A stretch of DNA of 64,000 bases from Virgisporangium aurantiacum (GCF_016863635.1 NZ_BOPG01000027.1:1-64000); one strand, 5' to 3'. Positions 7,669-16,577 are shown, counted from the stretch's first letter. Notes: generated from the sequence alone by a model not told the origin. A program made the numbers and translations.

Positions 7669-7878
7669 TCAGGCGCAGTCCTGGACGAACGCGGTCAGCA
7701 GGGCGGCGAACGCGCCGGGCTGTTCGACGTGCGGTGCCCACGTCGGGTGTGAACCCGATCGCGACCGCCGGGTTCGGCCGGAACGCGGCGGCGGGGCCGG
7801 CCGCGTCGGCGACCGGCGGCGTTCCGAAGACCGCGATGCCGGCCGGCGACCGGCCGTGCCGTGCACGAACACGACCGG
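7669..7878 (-). pseudogene. Alpha/beta-hydrolase remnant with internal deletion
   Basis: Reading the minus strand from 7878, the frame opens with PVVFVHGTAG, the beta3 strand and oxyanion HG of alpha/beta hydrolases. It runs on through ATG-less coding sequence, shifts frame near 7750, and ends in HVEQPGAFAALLTAFV, a textbook hydrolase C-terminus after the catalytic His. About 200 residues of the fold, including the nucleophile elbow, are missing. This is a decayed gene with deletion plus frameshift, squeezed between the VOC and nucleotidyltransferase genes. Confidence 0.6.
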
Positions 7879-7879
7879 C

Positions 7880-8380
7880 TCAGGTCGTGGCTGATCTTCT
7901 CAATCGTGCCTTGAAGTCGTCGTAGGCGGCCTCGACCGGGTGGAGGGCACCGGGACCGGCTTCGGCACGGGAAACGGGCGGGCGAGCCGGCCAGCGGTCC
8001 GCCACGTGCGGATCGCCGGCGAGAACGCGCCACGGGGGTGCCAGCCGTATCCCGCTGGCCGGCACCCCGATGAGCGCCTCGACGAGCACGATGTCGGAGG
8101 TCAACCACTTGTGGGTGCCGGCGCCGTTCGGCTCGTCGAGCCAGTGGTCCCAGCTGTGCACCGTGCCGGTCACCCGCAGGCGGTCACGGTCGCGCCACGC
8201 CTGGTCGAACGCCCCGTCGTGGACGCCGACGAGCAGATCGACGTCGCTCACCCCGTCAGCGAGGTCCGACGCCAGCGACCCGATGACGACGACCACGGCG
8301 ACCCACGGCAGGTCCGCGACGCGCCGCTGCAGCCGGTCCAGGAACCGCTGTTGCCGCTCCGGTTCACCCAGCCCGGCCAT
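7880..8380 (-). CDS. Nucleotidyltransferase-domain protein
   Basis: A 166-residue protein of the DNA-polymerase-beta-like nucleotidyltransferase superfamily. The diagnostic VVIGSLASDLADGVSDVDLL near residues 35-54 gives the GS motif and the DxD metal-binding aspartates. A WDHWLDEP and a C-terminal helical tail follow. Related proteins modify aminoglycosides or act as MNT-type toxin neutralisers; no partner HEPN gene lies beside it. It overlaps the upstream SCO6745-family gene by 17 bases, so the two are probably co-translated. Confidence 0.75.
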   Translation of the reverse strand: MAGLGEPERQQRFLDRLQRRVADLPWVAVVVVIGSLASDLADGVSDVDLLVGVHDGAFDQAWRDRDRLRVTGTVHSWDHWLDEPNGAGTHKWLTSDIVLVEALIGVPASGIRLAPPWRVLAGDPHVADRWPARPPVSRAEAGPGALHPVEAAYDDFKARLRRSATT

Positions 8381-9227
8381 GGCCGCTCCCCGGGTCAGCG
8401 GTAGCCCGGGGCACGCCCATCGGGTTGGGGTAGGGGACGAACACCTCGACGGCGTCCGCCAACGGGGCCAACAGTTGTGCCAGCCGAGGCTGGTCGATCG
8501 CGGCCCAGGGTCGGGCGGCGAGGCGGTCGGTGCGGTCCTCGACGGCCCGGTGCAACGCCTCTGCCGCGGCGGTGGGACGGCCGTCGTCGCCGAGCAGCCC
8601 GCGTCCCGCCAGAGCCCGTGCCGCGGCGTCCCATTCGCTGTTGCCCCAGCCCCGGTTGGGTTGCAGCTGTTCGCGTCCGCCGTACAGGGCGTCCCGCAGG
8701 ACGAGCGCCTGGCACCCGTCGAGCTCGGCGTCCACCAACGCGGCGACGTGCCCGTCACCCCGGTGCTCCCGCAGCACCGTGGCGGCGTGCCACAACCGGG
8801 CGAGCGGATCGGTCGGCCACGGCAGGGCGGCGTTGGCCGCGGCGAGCGCCCGTCCGTCGGTCACCACCGCCCGCGCGGCGGCCTCCAACAGGTCGGCCGC
8901 CTCCGCCCAGTGTGCGGGCCCGGGCGGCAGAATCGCGCGGAGCGCGGCCGTCGCCCCGTCGAGGCGGGCCGCCAACGCCTCGTCCGGCGACGCGCGCGCC
9001 CACACGTCGGGCACGGCACGGGCGACCATGGCCGGCGCGAACGAGAAGAACAGGGCGGTGACCGGTGCGGCCCCGACCACCCCCAGCGGAGCCGCCCGCC
9101 CCGCGAAGTACCCACGCCAGTACCCGCGAAGCGCGACGCGTTCATACGCGGCCCGCGCCTGCGGCGCAAAATAGGTGACCGCGTGCAAAGGCTCGTACAA
9201 CTGCCACAGGTGCCGGACCGTCGCCAT
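8364..9227 (-). CDS. SCO6745-family protein
   Basis: A 287-residue protein matching a widespread actinobacterial family: RHLWQLYEPLHAVTYFAPQA at the start, then YWRGYFAGRAAPLG and, in the second half, a winged-helix-like segment with GNSEWDAAARALAGRGLL. The family is related to SalK-type proteins and often annotated as MarR-like, but the function is not established. ATG 9227 is chosen over in-frame sites upstream because homology-like residues begin there. It is divergent from the ABC operon. Confidence 0.75.
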   Translation of the reverse strand: MATVRHLWQLYEPLHAVTYFAPQARAAYERVALRGYWRGYFAGRAAPLGVVGAAPVTALFFSFAPAMVARAVPDVWARASPDEALAARLDGATAALRAILPPGPAHWAEAADLLEAAARAVVTDGRALAAANAALPWPTDPLARLWHAATVLREHRGDGHVAALVDAELDGCQALVLRDALYGGREQLQPNRGWGNSEWDAAARALAGRGLLGDDGRPTAAAEALHRAVEDRTDRLAARPWAAIDQPRLAQLLAPLADAVEVFVPYPNPMGVPRATADPGSGHGRAG

Positions 9228-9271
9228 GCCGACGATCCAATCATCGGGTGGGAAGCGAGGAGGTGCCGGTA

Positions 9272-9287
9272 CTACAGCCAGCTGTAC
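9272..9287. promoter_or_regulatory. Palindrome TACAGC-CA-GCTGTA, copy 1
   Basis: CTACAGCCAGCTGTAC has perfect six-base arms (TACAGC/GCTGTA). It lies 61 bases before the ABC ATP-binding gene. The same palindrome recurs at 14407-14422 beyond the cognate two-component genes, so it is a strong candidate for the response-regulator binding site. Confidence 0.65.
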
Positions 9288-9333
9288 CACGGGTCCGGTG
9301 GCAGGGGGTATCGGTCCGGGCCGGCGGCGAACC

Positions 9334-9339
9334 TAGCGT
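9334..9339 (+). promoter_or_regulatory. -10 box of the ABC operon
   Basis: TAGCGT fits TANNNT and sits 8 bases before ATG 9348. No Shine-Dalgarno is present, so the transcript is probably leaderless or nearly so. Confidence 0.45.
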
Positions 9340-9347
9340 CGATCACC

Positions 9348-10076
9348 ATGAGATACGCGGTGCGCCTGGACGGGGTGTCCAAGGAATACGGGTCGGGGAA
9401 GAACGCGGTGCGCGCGCTCGACGGGGTGACCGCCGGGTTCCCGCGCGGGACGTTCACCGCCGTCATGGGGCCGTCCGGGTCCGGCAAGAGTACGTTCCTG
9501 CACTGCGCGGCCGGCCTGGACCGGCCGACGGCGGGGCGGGTGGTGCTCGGGGACACGGAGCTGTCGGGCCGGTCGGAGACCGAGCTGACCGAGCTGCGGC
9601 GCGACCGGATCGGGTTCGTGTTCCAGGCGTACAACCTGCTCGGCGCGCTGACCGTGGCCGACAACGTCACGTTGCCGGTCAGGCTGGCCGGGAAGTCCGT
9701 CGACCGCGGGCACCTGGACACGGTGCTCGCCGCGGTCGGGCTCGCCGAGCAGCACGACCGTCGGCCGAGCCAGCTCTCCGGTGGGCAGCAGCAGCGGGTG
9801 GCGATCGCCCGGGCGCTCGTCACCCGGCCCGACCTGGTGTGCGCCGACGAGCCGACGGGTGCGCTCGACAGCCGCAGCGGGCGTCAGGTGCTGGACCTGC
9901 TCCGGAAGATCGTCGACGAGCTGGGCCAGACCGTGCTGATGGTCACCCATGATCCGGTCGCGGCCGCGCGGGCCGACACCGTGGTGTTTCTCGCGGACGG
10001 CCGGGTGGCCGGCGAGCTGGACCGACCGTCGGCCGAGCGGATCGCCGAGCGGATGACCCACCTGGGGGACTCATGA
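9348..10076 (+). CDS. ABC transporter ATP-binding protein (MacB/LolD type)
   Basis: A 242-residue ATPase with Walker A GPSGSGKST (about residue 42), Q-loop FQAYNLLG, signature LSGGQQQR and Walker B LVCADEPTGALD. The DNV-LP spacing after the Q-loop is typical of the LolCDE/MacB export group. It overlaps the permease gene by four bases (ATGA). Together with the flanking two-component system this is the common actinobacterial layout for sensing and exporting antimicrobial peptides or lipophilic compounds. Confidence 0.92.
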   Translation: MRYAVRLDGVSKEYGSGKNAVRALDGVTAGFPRGTFTAVMGPSGSGKSTFLHCAAGLDRPTAGRVVLGDTELSGRSETELTELRRDRIGFVFQAYNLLGALTVADNVTLPVRLAGKSVDRGHLDTVLAAVGLAEQHDRRPSQLSGGQQQRVAIARALVTRPDLVCADEPTGALDSRSGRQVLDLLRKIVDELGQTVLMVTHDPVAAARADTVVFLADGRVAGELDRPSAERIAERMTHLGDS

Positions 10077-12565
10077 GACTGGCGTGGGCCACGATCCGGG
10101 GACGCAAGGGCGGGTTCGTCGCGGCGTTCGTCGCCGTGCTGTTCGGCTCGGCGGTGATCACGGCCTGCGGGATCCTGCTGGAGAGCAGCGAGCGGTCGGG
10201 TGCGCCGACCGAGCGGTACCGGTCCGCCGATGTGGTGGTGGGCGCCCGGCAGGCGCTGCCGGTGGCCGACGACGTGGATCCCCGGTACGCCGAGCGGGCG
10301 ACCCTGCCGGCCGGCACGGTCGGCGACGTCGCGCGGGTGCCCGGCGTCCGGGCGGCGATCGGTGACGTGAGCGTCCCGGTGAGCCTGGGGAACACGAACG
10401 CCGCGGGACACGGTTGGGGGTCGGCCGTGTTGGGGGCGTTCACCCTCAGCGCCGGCACGGCGCCGACGGAACGGGACGACGTCGTAGTGGACCCCGCGCT
10501 GGCAAAGAGCGTCGGCGAGACGGTCGAACTCGCGGTCGGCTCGACGACGTCGACCTACACGGTGACGGGCATCGTGGGCCAGGAGGGACGACGGCAGCCC
10601 GCGGTGTTCTTCACCGACGACCGCGCCCGGGAACTGACCGGCCAACCCGACCGGGTCGACGCGATCGGCGTCCTCGCCGAGAAGGGTGTCGACGCCGAAG
10701 ACCTGGCGGACGCCATCAGCAAAGCCGTCAGGAACACCGTCGTCTACACCGGCGGCGACCGCGCCGAGGTCGAGTTCCTCGACATCGGAACCACGCGGTC
10801 GTTCATCAGCGAGCTGGCCCTGGCGTTCGGCGGCACGATGATTCTGGTGATCATGGTCGTCGTGGGGAGCACGCTCGCGCTGTCCGTCCGGCAGCGGCTG
10901 CGCGAACTGGCGCTGCTGCGGGCGATCGGCGCGACGCCGAAGCAGGTGCTCCGCATGATCTCCGCCGAGACGATGGTGGTGGGGACGCTCGGCGCGGTGC
11001 TCGGGGTGATCCCGGGCATCGGGCTGGCGTTCCTCTTCCGCGCGACCTTCACGCTCGTCGGCGCGGTACCGGCGGACTTCGAGCTGTCGATCGGCCCGCT
11101 GCCGGTGCTCGCGGCGGTGGTGCTGTGTCTGGTCGGCGCCCGGCTGGGCGGCTGGATCGCGGCGCGGCGCGCGGCGAGACTCCGGCCGGTGGACGCGCTG
11201 GGCGAGGCCGCGGTCGAGCCGCCGAAGCTCGGGTGGTTCCGGGTGACCGCCGGCGTGCTGCTGGTCCCCGCCGCGCTCGCCATGGCGTTCGTGGTGCCGT
11301 GGAGGCTCGTCGGCGAGGGGTCCGCGGAGAGCGCCGCCTTCTCGGCGTTCATGCTCGTCGTCGCGGTCGCGTTGCTGGGGCCGCGGCTGCTCGGCGGCGC
11401 TGTCACCGTGCTGGGTCCCTGGTTGAACCGCCGGTCGGGCGTCAGCGGGTTTCTCGCGACCGCGAACGCGCACGCCAACTCGCGGCGGATCGCCGCGGCG
11501 ACCACGCCGCTCATCATGGGCATCACGCTGGGCGCCGGTCAGCTCTTCAGCGGCACGACCGCGACCGCGGCCGCCCAACGCCAGGCCGCCGACGGGCTGC
11601 GCGCCGACTTCGTCGTCACGTCGACCTCGGCCGGCGTCTCGCCCGAGGTTGCCGACACACTCCGCGCCGTGCCCGGCGTCGCCACCGTGACCCCGGTCGT
11701 CCGCACGCGGACGCTGGTGGTCTTCGGCCCGAAGGACGGCCCGCAGTACCGGAGTTACGCGACGCAGGGGATCGTCGGCGACGACCGGACCATCGACCTC
11801 GACGTCATCGAGGGGGATGTCGCAGCCGTGAAGGGCGACGCCGTGGCGGTGAGCCGGATCGCGGCGAGCACGATCGGCGTCGGGCTCGGCGACACGGTCG
11901 ACCTTCGGCTGGGCGACGGCACGCCGATCAGGCCCACGGTGGTCGCGATCTACGAACGCGGGCTCGGCCTCGGTGACGTCACCCTGCCGCACGACCTCGT
12001 CCTGGCGCACACCACCGACCGTCTCGATACCGCGGTCCTCGTCGCGGCGGCCGCGGGAACGGACCCCGGAAGGCTCGGCGACGCGTTGCGGTCCGCGCTG
12101 ACGGGCGCACCCACGCTGCGGGTGAGCGACCGCGGGTCGTTCGTCGCCGCGCAGCGGGACGCCTCGGCCGGCGAGTCGGCGGTCGGGCTCATCCTCAACG
12201 CGGTGCTGCTCGGCTACCTCGCGATCGCCGTGGTGAACACGCTGGTGATGGCGACCGCCGCACGCTTCCGCGAGTTCGCGTTGCTGCGACTGGTCGGCGC
12301 CACCCGCCGGCAGGTGCACGCGATGATGCGGAGCGAGGCGCGCATCATCGTCGTCGCGGCCGTGCTCATCGGCACCCTGGCCGCGGTGCCGTCGCTGGTC
12401 GGCACGAGCATCGGGCTCACCCGGACGCTGATCCCGTCCGTCCCGCCGTTGGCCTACCTGGGGATCGTCGCCGTGGCAGCGCTGCTCGGCCGGGCCGCGG
12501 TCATGGCGTCCACCCGCATTGCCATGCGGCAGGAGCCGGTCGACGCGATCGGCGTCCGCGAATGA
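10073..12565 (+). CDS. FtsX-family ABC transporter permease
   Basis: An 830-residue permease with two FtsX domains. There is an N-terminal membrane segment, a large extracytoplasmic MacB-like domain, three segments around LALSVRQRLRELALLRAIGA (about residue 265), a second soluble domain and a second FtsX unit ending in AARFREFALLRLVGATRRQV (about residue 730). The paired RELALLRxxGA/T coupling helices face the ATPase. Substrate is not evident. It ends 3 bases before the convergent response-regulator gene. Confidence 0.92.
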   Translation: MRLAWATIRGRKGGFVAAFVAVLFGSAVITACGILLESSERSGAPTERYRSADVVVGARQALPVADDVDPRYAERATLPAGTVGDVARVPGVRAAIGDVSVPVSLGNTNAAGHGWGSAVLGAFTLSAGTAPTERDDVVVDPALAKSVGETVELAVGSTTSTYTVTGIVGQEGRRQPAVFFTDDRARELTGQPDRVDAIGVLAEKGVDAEDLADAISKAVRNTVVYTGGDRAEVEFLDIGTTRSFISELALAFGGTMILVIMVVVGSTLALSVRQRLRELALLRAIGATPKQVLRMISAETMVVGTLGAVLGVIPGIGLAFLFRATFTLVGAVPADFELSIGPLPVLAAVVLCLVGARLGGWIAARRAARLRPVDALGEAAVEPPKLGWFRVTAGVLLVPAALAMAFVVPWRLVGEGSAESAAFSAFMLVVAVALLGPRLLGGAVTVLGPWLNRRSGVSGFLATANAHANSRRIAAATTPLIMGITLGAGQLFSGTTATAAAQRQAADGLRADFVVTSTSAGVSPEVADTLRAVPGVATVTPVVRTRTLVVFGPKDGPQYRSYATQGIVGDDRTIDLDVIEGDVAAVKGDAVAVSRIAASTIGVGLGDTVDLRLGDGTPIRPTVVAIYERGLGLGDVTLPHDLVLAHTTDRLDTAVLVAAAAGTDPGRLGDALRSALTGAPTLRVSDRGSFVAAQRDASAGESAVGLILNAVLLGYLAIAVVNTLVMATAARFREFALLRLVGATRRQVHAMMRSEARIIVVAAVLIGTLAAVPSLVGTSIGLTRTLIPSVPPLAYLGIVAVAALLGRAAVMASTRIAMRQEPVDAIGVRE

Positions 12566-12568
12566 CGG

Positions 12569-13219
12569 TCACCGGAGCCCCGCCGCGTTCAGGTAGGTGA
12601 GGACCGCGAGGACGCGGCGGTGACCGCTGTCGGTCACCGCCAGTCCGAGCTTCGTGAAGATGTTGCCGATGTGCTTGTGGACGGCGTTGTCGGTGATGAC
12701 GAGCTGCTGCCCGATCGCGGTGTTGTCGTGTCCCTGCGCCATCAACGCGAGCACCTCGCGCTCGCGCGGCGTGAGGGCGTCGATCGGGTCGCCGGCGCGC
12801 TGGACGAGCTGCGCGATGACCTCGGGGTCCATGGCCGTGCCGCCGGCGGCGACCCGGCGCAGCGCGTCGACGAACTGGTCCACCCGGCTGACCCGGTCCT
12901 TCAGGAGGTAGCCGACGCCGCCGCCGGTGGTGGACAGCAGTTCGGCGGCGTACTGCTGCTCGACGTACTGCGACAGCACCAGCACCGGCAGGCCGGGATG
13001 CTCCCGGCGGGCCTGGAGGGCGGCCCGGATCCCCTCGTCGCGGAACGACGGCGGCAGCCGGACGTCGACGATGGTGACGTCGGGCCGGTGCTCCCGCACG
13101 GCGGTGAGGAAGCCCTCCGCGTCGTCGACGATGGCGACGATCTCGAAGCCCACCCGGCCGAGCAGCAGCTCCAGCCCGGTGGACAGCAGCACGTTGTCCT
13201 CGGCGATCACGACCCGCAC
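12569..13219 (-). CDS. NarL/LuxR-type response regulator
   Basis: A 216-residue regulator with a receiver domain (acidic E7-D8, phosphoacceptor D52 in TIVDVRLPP, conserved Lys in YLLKDR) and a C-terminal LuxR helix-turn-helix from about residue 150 (LTPREREVLALMAQGHDNTA). The GTG start overlaps the kinase stop by 13 bases. The two TACAGC-N2-GCTGTA palindromes flanking the whole ABC/two-component block have the size and symmetry expected for a NarL-type dimer and are proposed as its targets. Confidence 0.92.
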   Translation of the reverse strand: MRVVIAEDNVLLSTGLELLLGRVGFEIVAIVDDAEGFLTAVREHRPDVTIVDVRLPPSFRDEGIRAALQARREHPGLPVLVLSQYVEQQYAAELLSTTGGGVGYLLKDRVSRVDQFVDALRRVAAGGTAMDPEVIAQLVQRAGDPIDALTPREREVLALMAQGHDNTAIGQQLVITDNAVHKHIGNIFTKLGLAVTDSGHRRVLAVLTYLNAAGLR

Positions 13220-14370
13220 GGCAGCTCCACGGTGATGGTGGTCGGCCCCCCGGTGGGGCTGTCGACGTCGACGGTGCCGTCGAGCGCGAGTACCCGGCGG
13301 CGGATCCCGGCGATACCGGTGCCGCGGCTGTCGTCGGCGCCGCCGGTGCCGTTGTCGGTGATGACCGCCGACAACCGGTCGCCGGCGCGGTCGACCCGGA
13401 CGCCCGCCGCGGTCGCGCGGCTGTGCTTGGCGACGTTGGTGAGCGCCTCGGCGACGGCGAAGTAGACGACGACCTCCACGGCCGCCGGCACCCGGTCGAG
13501 GTCGCCGATCGTCAGCCGGGTCGGCACGCCGCAGCGGGTGGTCACCGCGGTCAGGGCACCGGCGAGGCCGCGGTCGGCGAGAATCGGCGGATAGACGCTC
13601 CGGATCACGTCGCGGAGTTCGGTCATCGCCTCTTCGATCCCTTCGTGCGCGTCCCGGAGCAGCCCTTCCACGAACGCCTCGTCGCGCGGGTCGTCGGCGA
13701 ACGCCTGCCGGGCCACGGCGAGCCGCATCGCGGTGGCCACCAGCCGGGCCTGGGTGCCGTCGTGCAGGTCGCGTTCGATCCGGCGCAGCTCCGCACCGTG
13801 CGCGTCGAGCACGTCGGCCCGGGTGCGGGTCAGCACCTCGACGCGCTCGGCGAGCTCTTCGGCCGTCGAGTGCGACAGCACGGCCAGGCAGATCCGGGCG
13901 TGGGCGCGGGCGATCGGCCGGAACGCCAGATAGGCGACCGCGGCGAGCAGGACGATCTGTAGTGGACCCAGGGTGAGTGCCGTCGCCCAGCCCGTCACCG
14001 GAACGTCGACGAACAGCCGGGGCCGGTCCACCGGCCGGAACGCCCACCACAGCGGCGTGGCGATCGCGGCGACCACGATGTTGCCCACGCACAGCAGCGC
14101 GGGCAGGCCGAGCGCCAACCCGGTCAGGGCGTTCACCGGCAGCCACAGCAGGTCGCGGGGCGTCGCCGCATCCGCCCACCGACGCCGGGCGGGACGGGGT
14201 TCCAGCGGCGTACCGAGCAACCGGCCGGCGCGGTCGCGGTGCCAGTTCGCCCAGAGCCGGGCCAGCCGGGGATGGAACAGCAGCGGCAGCACGAGCACGG
14301 TGGCGGCACCGGACATCAGCGACCCCAGCAGGTAGACCCCGCCGCGCCACGCCTGCCCCGTTCTCGACAC
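13207..14370 (-). CDS. Sensor histidine kinase (HisKA_3 type)
   Basis: A 387-residue membrane kinase with four hydrophobic segments in the first 175 residues and almost no extracytoplasmic loop, hence an intramembrane sensor. The dimerisation box RRIERDLHDGTQARLV carries the phosphorylated His near residue 202. The ATPase part shows AEALTNVAKHSRA (N box) and ITDNGTGG, then GTGIAGIRRRV (G boxes). Such kinases usually respond through their ABC partner rather than a ligand domain. It is transcribed away from the palindrome at 14407-14422. Confidence 0.92.
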   Translation of the reverse strand: MSRTGQAWRGGVYLLGSLMSGAATVLVLPLLFHPRLARLWANWHRDRAGRLLGTPLEPRPARRRWADAATPRDLLWLPVNALTGLALGLPALLCVGNIVVAAIATPLWWAFRPVDRPRLFVDVPVTGWATALTLGPLQIVLLAAVAYLAFRPIARAHARICLAVLSHSTAEELAERVEVLTRTRADVLDAHGAELRRIERDLHDGTQARLVATAMRLAVARQAFADDPRDEAFVEGLLRDAHEGIEEAMTELRDVIRSVYPPILADRGLAGALTAVTTRCGVPTRLTIGDLDRVPAAVEVVVYFAVAEALTNVAKHSRATAAGVRVDRAGDRLSAVITDNGTGGADDSRGTGIAGIRRRVLALDGTVDVDSPTGGPTTITVELPCGS

Positions 14371-14406
14371 GGCGCCCAGTCTGCCTGGTGCCGGTTGCCC
14401 ACGGCA

Positions 14407-14422
14407 CTACAGCCTGCTGTAG
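14407..14422. promoter_or_regulatory. Palindrome TACAGC-CT-GCTGTA, copy 2
   Basis: CTACAGCCTGCTGTAG is a perfect seven-base-arm inverted repeat with a 2-base centre. It lies 36 bases before the kinase start (minus strand) and 25 bases before a possible TAGAAT -10 box at 14448-14453 for the plus-strand membrane-protein gene. It matches the copy at 9272-9287 at 14 of 16 positions. One site could control both divergent units. Confidence 0.68.
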
Positions 14423-14484
14423 CGCCGGTTCCGTTGCCACGCCTCGTTAGAATGACCGTCCTCGATGGTCTTCGGCGGCGGGAG

Positions 14485-15624
14485 ATGCCGGTGCGTCAGG
14501 TGGGACCGAGGCAGTTGCCGGGGCCGCTGCGGTGGATCGGTCCGCTGCGTCGGCGGGCCGAGATGGCGGAGCTGGCCGAGCGGGCGGGCATCGGGCCGGT
14601 CCGGCGCCGGTACCGCACCCGGCGCACCATGGCCAGCCGCGGCCTCGGCTGGCTGGTCTTCGGCGGCGCCCTCGCGGCGGCCACCGTCTACGTCAACCTG
14701 TCGGCGACGTTCGGGTACGTCATCGCGGCGACCGTGATCGGCCTGTTCCTGTACCTGGTGTACCGGCTCGACACGGGGGACCCGGCCGGGTGGTACCACA
14801 TCGGCGCCGCCGACGGCGGGCTCGTGCTGATACCGAAGTACGGGACGCCCACCGTGCTGCCGTGGGCGTCGATCGCCGGCGTCGTCGAGCACCGGGCCGG
14901 CACCGAGTCGGTGTTCGAGGTGCAGGCGGTCGACGCCGCGGCTGGTGGTGGCCGGCCGATGTTCGTCCGCATCGACGCGATGACCGGCCGCGGCGCGTTG
15001 ATCCGGTCGATCCTCGACCGCACGCCGGTGCGGCCGCCGGTGGTGGCGCGGGCGGTGGTCGCCGGCGTGCTGGCCGTCGTGCTGCTGGTCACCGCGTGGC
15101 TGGTGTTCCTGCCCGACTTCATCGTCCGGAGCGAGAAACTGCCGGGTGACGTGGACGGGCTGGCCCGCGCGTGCGAGCGGGCCGGCGCGAAGTTCCCCGA
15201 CGCGCCGCGCCTGGCCGGGCCGGCGCCGCACCCGATCCGGGCGTTCGCCGAGGTGGACGACCAGAACGGGCGCGAGTACGGGCCGATGTCGGTGGCCGTC
15301 AAGGACCCGCCGCCCGGCTACGGTGTCACCTCGCCGCGGGAGATCCAGCTCGTCGCGTGCGTGCGCCGCACCGGATCCGGCGCCACGCTCGACAACTGCG
15401 TCTACCGGGAGCAGCTCGGCAGCGACGTGAAGACGCTGACGATGCGGTCGGCCACCTACACGGTCGACGTGTACGAGCTGCGCTCGCACCGCCGGGTCGG
15501 GTCGGTGCGGGTCACCGGCGACGACGGCGACTGCCCCACCTACGTCGGTGACGACGACGAGCTGTACTCGGAACTCGACCCCGACGACCTCCGCGCGGCG
15601 CTGGACCCGTACGTCAACCGCTGA
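14485..15624 (+). CDS. Membrane protein of unknown function
   Basis: About 379 residues. There are two adjacent transmembrane segments near residues 55-95, a cytosolic PH-like stretch (GLVLIPKYGTPTVLPWASIA) and a further membrane segment near residue 205. The C-terminal domain has four cysteines (ARACERA, VACVRR, DNCVYRE, GDCPTYV), probably extracytoplasmic with disulfides. The start is uncertain: ATG 14452, ATG 14485 or GTG 14491. The GGCGGGAG at 14477-14484 best serves the last. The neighbouring palindrome suggests it may belong to the ABC/two-component regulon. Confidence 0.65.
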   Translation: MPVRQVGPRQLPGPLRWIGPLRRRAEMAELAERAGIGPVRRRYRTRRTMASRGLGWLVFGGALAAATVYVNLSATFGYVIAATVIGLFLYLVYRLDTGDPAGWYHIGAADGGLVLIPKYGTPTVLPWASIAGVVEHRAGTESVFEVQAVDAAAGGGRPMFVRIDAMTGRGALIRSILDRTPVRPPVVARAVVAGVLAVVLLVTAWLVFLPDFIVRSEKLPGDVDGLARACERAGAKFPDAPRLAGPAPHPIRAFAEVDDQNGREYGPMSVAVKDPPPGYGVTSPREIQLVACVRRTGSGATLDNCVYREQLGSDVKTLTMRSATYTVDVYELRSHRRVGSVRVTGDDGDCPTYVGDDDELYSELDPDDLRAALDPYVNR

Positions 15625-15645
15625 CGCACCTGTTGACACCATGGC

Positions 15646-16164
15646 GTGGTGAACATCCGCATCGTGCACCTGGACGTCGCGGCGTTCCGCGCCCTCGCCG
15701 ACGGCGACCTCGACGCCGCGAACGCGGCCGGCCCGGTGCCGCTCTCGCCCTACCTCGCCGGCCCCGAGTGCCAGGGACTGTGGCGCATGCGCCGCGACCA
15801 GTGCGAGCGGGATCCGTCCCACGCGGCGTGGGTCACCGGCGTCATCTGGGACGAGCGCCGTCACCTGGCGGTCGGCGCGGCCGGGTTCCACGGGCCGCCG
15901 GACGCGTCGGGCCTGGTGGAGATCGGCTACCGCGTCGACCCGCAGCACCGGCGCCGCGGCTACGCCCGGGCCGCGTTGGAGGCGTTGCTCGACCGGGCGG
16001 CGACGGAGCCGGACGTGCGTCGGGTGCGGGTCAGCATCGGCCCCGGCAACCTGCCCTCGGTCGGGCTGGCGCTGCAGTACGGCTTCGTCAAGGTCGGCGA
16101 GCAGTGGGACGACGAGGACGGGCTGGAGTTCGTCTACGAGATGGTCGCTTCGCAGTCCTCGTAG
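15646..16164 (+). CDS. GNAT-family N-acetyltransferase
   Basis: A 172-residue protein with the acetyl-CoA site IGYRVDPQHRRRGYARAALE (about residues 95-114), the Q/RxxGxG/A loop of GNAT motif A. ALQYGFVKVGEQWDDEDG at the end is the usual motif B region with the conserved GF. GTG 15646 is the likely start; a second GTG follows directly. It converges on the PrcB-like gene with a 31-base overlap of the 3' ends. Substrate unknown. Confidence 0.85.
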   Translation: MVNIRIVHLDVAAFRALADGDLDAANAAGPVPLSPYLAGPECQGLWRMRRDQCERDPSHAAWVTGVIWDERRHLAVGAAGFHGPPDASGLVEIGYRVDPQHRRRGYARAALEALLDRAATEPDVRRVRVSIGPGNLPSVGLALQYGFVKVGEQWDDEDGLEFVYEMVASQSS

Positions 16165-16565
16165 GCGATGCGCAACGCCATCCTGCCGTCACCGGGATGG
16201 GCACGAACCGCCACGGCGTGGAACGGGCTGGTGACGGCGCGCGTGGTTCCGCAGTGGGGGCCGGGCCGGATCTCCCATGCCCGCACGGTGAGTACGCCGT
16301 CGAAGTCCCCGATCATGTCGATCACGACGAAGTACCCGCCGCTCGACCGCTGCCCGAGGGAGACGACGACGCACATCTCGGTCTGCCAGGACACTGCCAA
16401 CGCCGGCGGCTCCGACGGCGGGCGGGAGTCCACCCGCGTCCACAGGCGGGCCCACTCGTCCGCGTCGCGGACGATGTGCAGACCCTCCGGAAGGTGCCGG
16501 TGCGTCTGCAGGAGACCGTCGATGGTCCGGTACGGCAGCAGGACGAAGCCACCCGGCTCAACCAT
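16134..16565 (-). CDS. PrcB C-terminal-like domain protein
   Basis: A 143-residue soluble protein. VVVSLGQRSSGGYFVVIDMI (about residues 66-85) followed by a strand-rich end with RAWEIRPGPHCG matches the small beta domain found at the C-terminus of PrcB, the partner of the PrtP/PrcA protease. There is no signal peptide and no protease gene next door, so the role is unknown. The start is supported by a TACGGT box six bases upstream (leaderless). Confidence 0.6.
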   Translation of the reverse strand: MVEPGGFVLLPYRTIDGLLQTHRHLPEGLHIVRDADEWARLWTRVDSRPPSEPPALAVSWQTEMCVVVSLGQRSSGGYFVVIDMIGDFDGVLTVRAWEIRPGPHCGTTRAVTSPFHAVAVRAHPGDGRMALRIAYEDCEATIS

Positions 16566-16571
16566 CAGGAC

Positions 16572-16577
16572 ACCGTA
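16572..16577 (-). promoter_or_regulatory. -10 box, leaderless PrcB-like gene
   Basis: On the minus strand TACGGT is followed by exactly six bases and the ATG at 16565. No Shine-Dalgarno is present. Leaderless transcription would start on or next to the A of the ATG. Confidence 0.5.

Noticed and set aside
9884..12319. An 800-residue antisense frame across the FtsX permease
   Set aside because: It is the shadow of a clear two-domain permease and has low-complexity Arg/Asp/Gly composition.
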